A stretch of DNA of 64,000 nucleotides from Undaria pinnatifida (Eukaryota; Sar; Phaeophyceae; Laminariales; Alariaceae), in NCBI GenBank assembly GCA_012845835.1, contig JABAKD010000021.1, positions 12,270,795 to 12,334,794 on the forward strand. Reading direction: 5' to 3'. Numbering within the stretch: the first letter of the stretch is position 1; each line of letters opens with the position of its first letter. The notes beneath the pieces were generated by a model. It saw only the letters and a program-made list of their open reading frames with translations, was not told the origin of the DNA and made no database searches. Both the position numbers and the translations under genes were made by a program. This document shows, one piece after another, positions 10,981 to 22,500 of this stretch.

Positions 10981-11622
10981 TTGGGTAAGTTATTGGTTAA
11001 CATTTTGCAAGTGGTCAAAGGGACTTTATTACCGCACTATTAGGTGCACACCATTTTTGTTGTAAGGTTCCTCACTTTAGGAGGTTAAGACATGTCTTAG
11101 ACACAGCTTAAGATTACGTGCGTCCTTCTCAACCCAAAACCTGCTTTAGGAAAATATTAGAGGTACACACCATCTTTTTGTGAGGTTCCTCACCATGAAA
11201 GGTTAAGACATGTATGTCCTAGACAGCTTAAGGCGTGTCATTCTTAACCCAAAACCTGCTTTGGGGAAATAACAGAGGTGCGCACCATTTTTGTTGTGAG
11301 GTTCCTCGCTTGAGGAGGGCAAGACATGTCTTAGACAGCTTAAGACGTGTGTCATTCTTAACCCAAAACCTGCTTTAGGAAAATAATAGAGGTACACACC
11401 TCATTTATTTCGTGAGGTTCCTCACCTTAAAAGGTCAAGACATGTCCTAGACAGCTTGAGACGTGTCCTTCTTAACCCAAAACCTGCTTGAGGAAAATAA
11501 TAGAGGTACACACCTCATTTTTTTTGTGAGGTTCCTCACTTTAGGAGGTTAAGACGTCACTGTTATAAGGCTTAGTTCGGGTAAGCTATTGGTCAACCTT
11601 TCGCAAGTGGTCAAACGGACTA
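10981..11622. repeat. Tandem ~115-bp array, five units, flanked by direct repeats
   Basis: Five head-to-tail units begin at about 11042, 11161, 11274, 11389 and 11503, each with GGTGCACACCATTTTTGTTG-type start, GTGAGGTTCCTCAC, TTAAGACATGTC and CTTAACCCAAAACCTGCTTT. Units resemble the first half of family-A TIR elements. The array is bracketed by two copies of a ~45-bp sequence containing GCAAGTGGTCAAA (about 10983-11025 and 11580-11622). Confidence 0.85.
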
Positions 11623-11739
11623 ATACCCCCACAAATAATAGACTAATACCTTAACATGATACGGCGGTTAAGACATACATGCCGTCCTTAACCCAAAACC
11701 TGCCTTATGGCTTTTTGAAAGTATAAGAACTAACTGCTG

Positions 11740-11913
11740 ACAGGATGAAAAATACACCATGGCCTAGCATGGTAGAGAACGAGAATCAACACAACAAAAC
11801 ATGCTAATTTCCCGACGATTTTTGGGTTAACCTGCTGCCGTTAACAAACCGTTCAAAAACACTTACGAAAAGTGCCACCTCTCCTATCGTAGCTCGCGTC
11901 TCCCCGAGCTATT
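11740..11913. mobile_element. Family A element, distal half (copy A3)
   Basis: It contains GACGATTTTTGGGTTAACC and ends ACCTCTCCTATCGTAGCTCG, the inverted end of family A. The other half appears to be the amplified array immediately to its left. Confidence 0.6.
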
Positions 11914-12436
11914 ACGGAGATCCATCGCCGTTGTTAGCAGGATTGGATTACAAAACAAAAAAGGGGGCAAAACGCCCCCGTGCCCACCTTCGTGTTGTGT
12001 ATTCTTGTTCTCTACCTGGTCTGACCTGATGTACCGAGAACCTCAATCAAGCACATGTGGCGGAGTGGTAGCGTTTCAGAAGAGCTTGTCTGAAAGGTGG
12101 CAAATGCGCTTCACTTTTTCTTTGTGCGTAATTTCGGGTTGCCGTGATGACGTGGCGGTATGTGTGCACCAGCTAGTTGTGGAAATGCCGGCTCTATACC
12201 GGCAACCACCTTTACTCCGTGTAGTGCCACTACGTATTCTTCATACGCCAATATATGCGTCATGCGAATTCCCAGGCATTCTATGGGGCAACCGGCACTA
12301 CTCAGTCGGCGCTATAGAGGGACCTGTACTCTGTGCATCTACGCTCTGACCTCTGCTGTTTTGGTGCTCGATGAGACGAAAGGAGGGACTCCGCCGATGA
12401 GAGTTGTCGTGAGTTACGGTTCATGAACCGTGCCTA

Positions 12437-13315
12437 CAGCAAGCAGCAAAAGACAAGTATGTTAAGAAGTGCACGTCACCAGGGCCTCGCGCGGTACAGC
12501 TCGCGCCCTCCTTCGCGTCCGTCCCACCTTTTCGCTCTGGTCCACCGCAACTGGCTTGCCGTAATATAGCCGCCTCCTCCAGGAGGTGGATTCGTTTTTA
12601 ATGTAGGTGTTGGGCCTTGTTTCAAGGCCTGTATCGAACTCTCTAAACAGTCAACCAGTAAGTATCAATATCTGGAGTCCACGAAGTCCACTCCACGGCA
12701 GGAGGGGGCACAGTCCGACCCAGCGATCGAGTTGGTAGGGAGGACGCGGAAGACGTTCTCTCCCAACTTATCTTCAATATGTCTTCTACACCCTCTGCTC
12801 TGTGGCATTGGGTCGCTGCTCGCTCTCAGAAAGTCATATTTGCCCCAACTATTTTGTGAAAAATATGGACGTCAGCCGTGAGTTCGACGAAACTATTTAT
12901 TTAGACTATTATAGACTATTAGTGGAGCCACCATTCTTTCTTTGTCTCTCGTGGCTCCACTTTTTTCGTAGCTGCCTACCGTCTGCGGTTTCAGTCCAAA
13001 CCCTCATGTTGTACACAGCAGCAGTGGGAGCGCGTATATATATGCCGTGTAGGGCATAGAATTCAGATCACGCGCGTATCCGGATGGATACCTCAAAGGC
13101 CAGGCTTGAAAAGACACATGACATGCTATGTACGTAGGATATTTTGCCAACTAACAACTCACATTTCTCACGCTTTCGGCAATTTGTCCAAATTTTCGCA
13201 AGAAAAATTGTCAAAATCTTCGCAAGAAGAAAACCACTCGTGGGACAAAGCGCCGGTAAAGGCGCCTCACAGGAATGGCCTGCCTTATGCCACATTTTGC
13301 TTATGATATTCACCC
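12437..13315. other. Intergenic stretch with small hairpins
   Basis: No gene recognised. Notable hairpins are CCGCCTCCTCCAGGAGGTGG near 12570 and an inverted pair GTGGAGCCAC / GTGGCTCCAC at about 12925-12961. A degenerate family-D end (GTGAGTTCGACGAAAC) lies near 12880. Confidence 0.4.
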
Positions 13316-13394
13316 CATCAGAGCCCCAAAAACCCCTCCCCACACTAATTCCATTTCGAAATGTCCCCCAAAACGGCTTTCCAACTGTAGAGGG
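13316..13394. repeat. Dispersed ~90-bp repeat, family C, copy C1
   Basis: The consensus reads from CCCCTTTAGAGCCCC, through CCCCTCCC..CTAATTCCAAG, to GGGTTTCCAGTTGTAAAGGG. Its ends (CCCTTTA / TAAAGGG) are short inverted repeats. Other copies: 22838-22923, 25310-25393, 54774-54867, 54938-55015, 59021-59107, 59366-59440, 60906-60990, and a partial one at 13728-13760. It lies inside the 259-codon ORF 13144-13923, which is therefore probably not a gene. Confidence 0.75.
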
Positions 13395-14089
13395 ATTAAT
13401 GCCAGAGCACTATGACCGACTTATAGGGGGAAGCCGCCTTTTATTCATTCCGGGTTATACGTTCAATTCCCCAGTCGCGCCAAGCGATTTCGACCTCCTT
13501 TCATCGGGACCCGCCTTACTTACTCTCAGGCACCGCCTTTCGGGGGGGACACCTACCACTACTGCTGCTGCTGTGCTTCAAGTACCATACCGTGCCCCCC
13601 GTGCGGTGTATATGTTTGTATCCACAACATATGTGCGTTGCGATAAAACACTTTTTAAGAAGCGCCTCGGACACAGGAGGAGGGGGGCTTGCCTTATACA
13701 ATTGCTTCCTTCACCCTTTAGACTAGAGCCCCAGAAACCCCTCCCTACACCAGTTTCAAGTGAAAAGTATAAAGGAAGGAGGTGTGTGTGTCTTGCGAGG
13801 ATCCTTGTGGATATCCCTCAGAAGGGACAGGTGTGTCTCTATCGCGAGACCACAGCTGACAGCAGCACAAAACCCAGGTGGCAGATGTTCTTGTCATTAT
13901 TGTTGTCGAGCAAGACTTGCTGAGATTTGTTCAGGAGGATACAAGAGAGTGATCGAGAAGGGGGGGGAGAGGACGGGGGGGGCTGGAAGCTTGGCTCTGG
14001 CCAAGCTCCAAATACTGGCTCTCGTACTGGCAAGGTATCCCGGCTTTATGTCAAACGCTAACTCTGAGTGCAAGCTGCTCACTGCCTAA

Positions 14090-16215
14090 GTCGGCCGCTT
14101 CTACAAGGCCACGTGTGTGACTCCTTGCATACTTGAAGTGGGAGTAAGAACCAACTCACAATACAACCAATCACATCGAGTCCTCGTGTTCTCCTAAGAA
14201 CAATTCTACTCGTCGCTGAAAGCGCAGCTACCTATTCTAAAACAATCAGCACGGGCACGGGACGCATAGAGTACAAAGACAGGATGCCCCCCTTGTTATT
14301 ATGTTTCCTGTATGCCCCGTGGATAGCGTGGTCCATTTATACTACTGCTGTGCGATATATACGTACGTGCCGAATCCTGGATCCCGCGTCAGCCTTCCTG
14401 CACAACTCTAATGACTCCGAATCGCACAACAAAATGAAATAACGGAAATCAGACTTCAAGATGTCAATAAAGATATAACTTTTCCGCAGAGACAGACGGT
14501 TGATCTATACGTAGCTCATGCAGATAGCGGATACCTAGTGGAACACTATAACAAATGACCCCAAAAAAGGGTTTCCAGTGGAAGCGAGGGATTAGTGTCC
14601 GGGTGCTCAGATGTGAGGTATATAGACTAGAGGGGCAAAACAAAATGTTAGGACAAATAACACCCTTTGGATGCGATTAGAGGTAGCACACTTACGGCCG
14701 ATGCTAACGAACACAACCAAACGTCAGGAATCCTGACAAAAGAAAACTGACATTTTTTCACGAACCGTGTGACATTTGGCAGGAATCCGTGGACACACAA
14801 ATTACCCGTTTCGACATTTTCCACCAAAATATTAAATATTACCAGGTATGTCAGCATTCCTGACGAAAAAAAACGTGCTTTTCTTTGAAACGTGACATTT
14901 CAGTAACTTCAAAATGTCCTCAACGCCGGAGGATGAAGAATAAAAAAAAAAAAAAAAAAAAAAACTCTTATTGAGGAATCGTGACATTGTCAAGAGATTC
15001 GTGGTTCGTTTTGAGCTCGTTCGGAACGACCCTTTTACACATTACCACCAGGTAGTTTGTTTCTCCACAACGACGGGGCTCCTCCTTCTCACCCAAAATC
15101 GTCCGAAACTCATTCTCGTTTTGAGGCAAATATGAAGCTCTTAATGCCTAGGCCACGGGTCTTTGGTCATTGGATTGCACTTTCGTTTTGCTCAAAATAT
15201 TAGTGTGTGTGAGATACACACCTCCTCCGATTAGGAGCCTCTCACGAAAAAAAATGGTGCGCACTCCTTTTTACCGTAGGATGTGTGTACCTGTGTACCT
15301 ACTCTAGCATAATTTCTACCCTATATGAATCGCGAATTTGAGTTTTAACCCGAAGGCGTTAAAAGGCCCGCAGCCGCCAAAAAATACGCAAAATCGAAAA
15401 AAAAAATGAAGAAAAAAAAGTCGTTCTTCCCACCAAGAATTTCCTTCAACGGCACCAGTAAAAAAGGTTATGTTACGTACGACACCACCCCGCCAACAAA
15501 ACCCGGCACGTATGATACCAAAACAGCAGCAACAATTGAAACCCGAGTTACAAAAACACTGCTCAAAACGAGAACGGAAGGGGGCAAGAGGTACAGGGAG
15601 GGGTACCATTCAAAAATAAAAAAATAAAGTGCTAGACGGCGACATAAGCGAACGAAAAAATGGCGTCCTGGGGTCAGCGGGGAGCAAAAGCCCCGATCAA
15701 CCTGAGGCATGACGCCACGCCACAACTGGGAACCCTTCAAAACATTACGCTAAAAGCGAATCAATCCGACGAATATCAACCAAAAATAATCAAGCGGCCG
15801 ATCACAAAATCGGTCGATCAAAACAGCCAAGCAGCCAACTAAGGAATCAACTAATGAAAGCAGCAGCAAACAAAAACAATAAACACGATGGATCTAGCAG
15901 GTAATGAATCAATTGAGTCAACCGACGAACCAGTCAACCTGTCAAGCAATCGATCAACGAATCAATCAATCACCCACCAATTAGCTGCCAATCAAACAGC
16001 CAAACGATGGATCAACCAACTAACGAAATCCATCAGTCAGCCAGTCACTTAACCAAGCAATCACCACACCAAAATTCAATCTCCCTACCCTCGCCCCAAC
16101 AAGCCACCATCCAACCTTCATTGGGCCAAACCAACATACCAACCAAACCATTAATAAACAAACGAACAAACCATCACCACCACTCCCCACTCCCACCATA
16201 TCCCTCGAAAAAAAC
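14090..16215. other. Intergenic stretch, AT/CA-rich, no gene
   Basis: It includes a 23-nt poly-A run near 14942-14963, partial family-A sequence (about 15070-15270, with CTCACCCAAAATCGTCCG and AGGAGCCTCTCACG) and a long degenerate CAA/CAAT-rich tract (15720-16200) in which all short ORFs are compositional. Confidence 0.5.
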
Positions 16216-16573
16216 AAAACAAAACTACCCACCCACCCACCCACCCACCCACCCCCACCATATTCCTCGAGAAAACAAAAAAAAACGCGTGTGGTACTAG
16301 GTACACCTACCGTGGGCGCACACACGTACAGTAGGTACACCTGCAACAGGCACGCACACCTGCAACACCCCTGTGCGATCTCTCCGACATGTGCGATACT
16401 GCAGGCTGTAGATAGACAAGTAGGTACACCTATGGTAAGCACACCAAAATTGTACGTACACACATGCAAGCACGCAACAACAATACGTACACCAAAGAAA
16501 AGGTACACCTTCAAGTAGGTAGACCTTCAGTAGGTACACATTCAAAGTAGGTATAAACCTTCAGCACGTACAC
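16216..16573. repeat. (CCCA)n tract and GTAGGTACACCT minisatellite
   Basis: A CCCA tetranucleotide run (16216-16256) is followed by a degenerate 12-15 nt repeat of GTAGGTACACCT type from about 16300 up to the acyltransferase stop codon. It forms the immediate 3' flank of that minus-strand gene and may lie in its 3' UTR. Confidence 0.75.
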
Positions 16574-19500
16574 CTACAAGCTCGTGGACCCAGCCACAGC
16601 CTCGATCACCCCTTCCCCGCCGCCACTACTCTCAGCCATGACGGCCATCAGGTCCGTGACAGCGTAGTAGAGGAACGAGAACGTCGCGAGAGGGACGGCA
16701 GAGAGGACCAAAAAGGCGAGCGGGCTTTTGCGGGACTCGAAAACAGCCACGGGGGGGAAGGGGAACCGGCGCTCTTCAGCGAACTTCCCCAGCAGCGCGT
16801 CCTTGCGGGCCCTGAGGTAAAAGGATAACGATGAAGAAAACCAAAGCGTGCGTACGTGCAGTAAGGGGCTCCCGAATGAAAAAAATGGAGTTACCTGATG
16901 CGATGGCGTTTTTATTGAGGACGGCGTCCGAAGTAACAGCCCCGAGTTAAACGGCATACGCCGCTGGTCGGCGGCTGATGTTAAACTGTCTTCATGAAAA
17001 GAAAAATGATACGCCGCCGATCATACTCCGGAGTATTACGCTGGACAGGGGGGAGAGGGGAATGCAAAACCAACGTAGTGAAACACAGTATCCCAAATAA
17101 CGGCATTTTTCCTATTTCGTCTTGTCATCATAGCGCTCTTAGGGCCGGCCAGTGTTAACGAAAAAAACAATAAGCAATTAGAAAAAATATTGTCAAATTT
17201 GATTTAATTTCGCGACCAAAAAAAAAAAAAAACCTTGACAAAGAAAGGGCGCATTGCTCTTCCAATGTGTGGGAAGTCGGAATAACGCAGCAAGTCACAC
17301 AACGCGCTGCTGACGAACACAGACGAGGGTAGACAAGAGCGATGGCTTGCGGCGTCGCGTGCGCGCCGCCGGCTGTCTCCATTCGTCTGGCAGCCCAGGA
17401 CAGGAAGCCACCACCACCAGGGTCTCTTGGGTGGGCGGAGGGAGCCTCAAAACTCCGCGCGGAGCAGCGAGGGCGATGAAGCTATCAAACTCTTGGGCGA
17501 ATATTCGTGCTGTTGGCTCGTTGGGGAGATTTTCGTGTGGCTTGGCCGAGCGAGCTGGCTGAAAAACTGGGAACGCGGCCGCCATGACATTTATTTGAGG
17601 CGCCACCGCCGTGGTACCATGTTATATGGTCTGTAGGCGTGGGTGCGGATATTGCCCAGGTGGTTCGCATTTTATCGCCTCGATCGTAGTCTTCGACGCG
17701 GCCGAAGATCACGCCTGGCTGCCACGGGTGCGTTGTGCCAGCGCGAACATGCCACGTAAAGTTGGTCAAACTCCCAAGTTAGACGTGGGTTTCCGCCAAA
17801 AAAGTCTGCCAATACTTTTCAGTTGTATTCCTTCAATTCAAATTTCAATCAACCCAAAATCGGATCATTTGATGATGTTGCGTATCTAGACCAATCAAAT
17901 CAAAGCACATTTTATGCATTTCCTAGACCGTGTTTGTTTTTTTATCGTTAAAACTAGACCGACTTTGTTCCTATCGTTAAAAGTGGCCCTTAGGGTGTGC
18001 TTTTAGCCGTTTTCTCTTTTTCAGAGACCCCGACGGGTACTATCTCCCCATACTATACTCTTCAGAGACTAGGTCAACTTATTATAAAAAATGAAAATAC
18101 ACTCCAGCTGTGAGATCGAATATTTTGTCGAAACTCATCTTTGCAAGTATATATATATATATATATTATGTTGTCACACCCCAAAGTAGCCCAATATATA
18201 TACAGACCTGGTATACCCATAAACCCGGTACACATCATACGAAGTACTGGTATAGGGTCCAACGCCCTGAGTCGAGTTATTTCCACGTTCTACAAGTAGC
18301 CGTCAAATCGTGCGACTTTTATGTTTGAGATGAATGCCGATATACACTGGAAAGCTTAGGGTTGAACAAATCGGCGACATACTTCAGTACTTGTTTACAT
18401 ACCTGGCGTAAGAAGCAGTACAGACACAAAAAGCGAACCAATGAATCAAGTTTTTTTCTGTGAGACCCTCCGTTCAGGGGAAATTATGGGTCTGTCTTGC
18501 AAAATACCTTTACACAGGGGTGTATACAAGCCAGGTACAATTCGACGCGAGTCAAGGAGGGAAGGGAATGCTGAATTTTTCTCGCTATAAAAATGAAGGC
18601 GCGAACCGTAGTGGGGAGGGCGGAGGAGGGCCCGCTATGCGACCCCGGATCTGAGTTGGATCTGAGATACTACTGGGAGGGAGGGAGGGCGAGAGTAGTG
18701 CGAGGATGATAAAGGGGATTGTAACGAAGACCACTGATAGGAACAGCTTACGCTATACCTCCAATGGGACCCGAAGGGTGCGCCAGCTAGCGTTGGGCTG
18801 CGAAAGCAACGGAGTTAAATCGACACACGAGTATGAAAATACGTGGAAGTGTGATGAGCTAAAGCTTTATTTTTCCCCGTCCGCCGGAGGATAAAAAAGA
18901 AAGAAAAAAAAAAAAGATAAATGGGATGAAGAATAAATACTAGATAAATAAAAATGCACTCCAGCTGTGAGATCGAAGATTTTGTCGAAACTCATCTTCG
19001 CAAGCTATGTGTGATACTCCGATCGCGCGTATTACGGGTTGTGTGTCCTCATCAAGGATATAGGTCGGCGACTCCCCTTGGAACTACAGTGTAGCTATCA
19101 GGGTCAACAGGGTGATGTTAGTCAATCTGTGCGCGGAAACTATAAAACCCGTTTTTGAGGGGGACAAAATCTGACAGCTGTGGAAGGAAATGCATCAGTT
19201 TATCAAGTGTATCCTGTAAGTCGTATTACCGGTGAGGCGAGGGCGGAGTTTTTAAGGGCGTGGGGGGCTGGGTTTGAACAAGAGGGAGCAGTGTATACCG
19301 ATATACTTGGTACCAGGTCCCAACCTGATCAAAACCTTACGTACGCCCTAAACTAGCCCGAAACCACACGGGGTGGGCTCAGGGCGTGTGTAAAAAAATG
19401 CAATACTCTGGGTAGGGGTGGCATGGCTTGTATACACACCTACACCCTTAGGGTTACGTATAATCGTTTCGCCTGTCTTACCTTGTCCGGTCGTTTTCCT

Positions 19501-22500
19501 TGCCATGTCGTATCCCAACTTCATGTTCAGTTACTTGGTACGCTTTGGATGCGCTACGTACAATTGCTAAAATAACGTTTGTCTTGTCATGCCGCACATC
19601 ATGCCATTCCTTGTTCTGCCTCGAGTTGCACTGCCTTGTCTTTTCGTCTTCTTGTCCTCTTTTTCCAAGCCAAATGACTCAAAACATAAGAGTTCTTGAA
19701 GCCAGCTGCACCCGGGGGGGAAAACATCGACATCCCCGGAACATAAATTCCTCCATACAACTACGAAGCGGGGTCCAAAAACGTTGATTGATCTCCCTCC
19801 CGGGACGATGTCGAGGAGTGTCGGACGTAGCAAAAGCACGGTTGCACGCTGCCAAGACGGAAAACAAGGCACGCACTTGGCTACAACAGACGTATTATAG
19901 CACTTTTGGTTCTTTTCGTTCTCTGAATGACGAGGCTCCTTACAACCCATTTTCAACCCTCAAAATCATTCCCAGCCTAACTCCAAGTGTTTTGCCCACA
20001 TGTCGGGACTGCGCCGCTAAAAGGGGTTATACAACCCACAATCGCCAGAACGAAATGCCATTTTCATTGCGCGTTATGAAGGATTTCTATACCCTAGGCC
20101 AACGCGTTTTTTGCGTCGTGTGCACTTTCGGTTTTTTACCCTATTACACGGCAAATCTGTTTTTTTCGGTGAAAGTACCACGGTGAAAGTATAGAGCTCT
20201 TAAAAGCGAAAAGCCACAGGGGGAAAAAAAAAGGCGCGCACTTCTGCCGTGGCCATAAGCCGACCCCGCGATAAGGCAAAGCGATACACCTGTCATAAGG
20301 GACCTCAACCTTTCTCCGCACGGTTTTTCCCCACTTTTTGAGGGATCTCGTCCCTCATAGTGGACGCAAGTACTCAACAAAGGGTCCGACGTCCCGAGTA
20401 ACGGCCACCTCGCAGTCTCCCGCGTGCAAAACGCCACATGGACAGCTACCTAGAAACCTCAAGAGGGGTACCATGATTATAACCCTTTTGGTACCGCATC
20501 CCGACATGTTGATAAAACACTTGGAATTAGTACAGAACAAGATAAGTGTTTTAGGAGTTGGAAATGGCTCAAGGGATGTAAGTAAATAAGGGACCCTGCT
20601 GCCCCGGCGCACTTTGGTCCCATAAAAGGGGCACACCTTCTGCACCCCATTCGCACGGGTATGAAGTGGGGCATGTTGTGCGACGATGACGCAAGCGTTT
20701 GTCTCAAAAAAACGCCGTCGGCAAAAATGGCTCACCATGTAGCGTCCAGCCAGCTCTGCCCTCCGTCGGCGATGTCCCGGACGTTATGCTTCTCGATGTG
20801 AAGATGAACCTGCATCCATCACAAAACACCATCATCGTGGGTGGAAGTCGTGTTAGAGTGATCGCCGTACAATTAGCGCGAGGGTGTGCTCAGTCGTGGG
20901 TATGTATGAACTCTGAGGTACCCGAGCATCAAGCCTGCTTGTCAAAGCAATACTCAGGTAGGGAACCGCGTGTATATACCTTGCAATATACATGAACACA
21001 TTCGTGTATTTGTTCGTCGTTTCGGTATGTTTTGTCGTATGAGCGCTCGTCGCTTGGGTGTGTTTGTCGCAAAATTGTTCGTCGGTTGTGGGTGTATTCG
21101 TCGTGGAAGTGTTCGTCGGTTGGGTTCGTTTGCCGTACCATATCGACCGTTGGCTGGGTTCGTTTACCGTACCATATCATTTCCGTTATTTATCGTCATC
21201 AATTTCTTGGTAAGGCAGCTGCTCGTATAATGTCGTCCAGCTTAACATCGTCGCTATCTTTGTCGAGCTTCGACATGTTATACTAGTAGGCACAACTTCG
21301 ACAGGCAGTGGTCGAGGATCACAAACACAATTGCGCGCTGTAGAACATGGTCATATAATTTCGGCAACTTTCCGCTGCTGTCCTTTCCAAGGTATACTTG
21401 GTGGTCCTTGTTGCGGAGGGATGTAGTATGTACAGGTACGGTACCGAGGAAACGCGACAAAAAGACCAAACGGAACACCACGCTCTCCGAGGTCAGAATG
21501 GAAAATGAACCGGAGCGCTGTGGTCACAGGACGAATCAAGATAATGGAGTTGTTAGACCCTTATTCGAATTTTTTAGTTTTAGAATACCCGCCCGTGCCC
21601 ACAGGAGCACTTGGCTGACAAAAGATAGCATACAAACAGAGAAGAGAGGAGACGAGATTCAGGCACTTGGGCTAATGAACAGCGCGGCGTTACGACCCGA
21701 CCCGCCCATGACTCGGCAGACAACGCAATCCCTACCGCTTCGAAATGTCACGCTTTGCAACACAAAGTTCGGCAACAATCCACTCCGATAGAAAGAGCAC
21801 CGTGTTTTTTTTCTCATCGCCTCGCTTTGAGATGCTCTAAGAAATTTCTTAGAAACTGCTGCACCCCTAGCATGGGATGACTCCCCTACCCAACCAAAGT
21901 TGGCATATTGCAGACACCTTGATATCTAATATGTCGTCTTCCCGATCACACCAAAAACAAATCAAAACCCCTCCCGAATCAAGCAGCTTTTGTATATTGA
22001 ATTACTATTTTCTTAAGTAAGTTCACCCCTACACTATTTAGAACGCTCCCCAACACAACGCTTCGCAATAAGAGAAAAGAGCAAATTCGCTTTTATGGTA
22101 TAGAAAGCAACCCAACACAGCGCTTCGCAAGGTAACGCTTCGAAATGTATTTCTTCGCGATACAACGCTTCGCAACATACAAAAAACACACAAAACAAAC
22201 AAACAAACAAACAAACAAACAAAAAAACAAACAAACAAACAAACAAACAAACAAACAAACGAACAAACAAACAAACACACAAACACACACAAAAACACAA
22301 ACACACACAAACACACAAACAAAACAAACATTGGCACTCCAAAACAAGAAGCTTCGCCGTGTAACACTTTGCAACACAGCGCGCCACTAACGTTTCGCCA
22401 GACAAACAAGTTACTAGTCGCTACCGCTTAACGTTTCAGTCAAGCAACGAGCACCATTGGGAAACAGCTGGTATCACCAGATTCGACTGCTCTTCATCGA

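Larger units (their letters stand above)
16812..20735 (-). other. Acyltransferase intron 7 and its contents
   Basis: This 3.9-kb intron holds a GC-rich candidate decayed coding stretch (17295-17769), two family-D repeats (18080-18148 and 18957-19195), one copy of the TTCGACGCGAGTCAAGGAGG-type repeat (18530-18725), and otherwise nothing recognisable. Confidence 0.7.

Noticed and set aside
13144-13923. 259-codon plus-strand ORF
   Set aside because: It contains one full and one partial copy of the dispersed 90-bp repeat (EPQKPLPT appears twice), so its openness reflects repeats, and no domain is visible.
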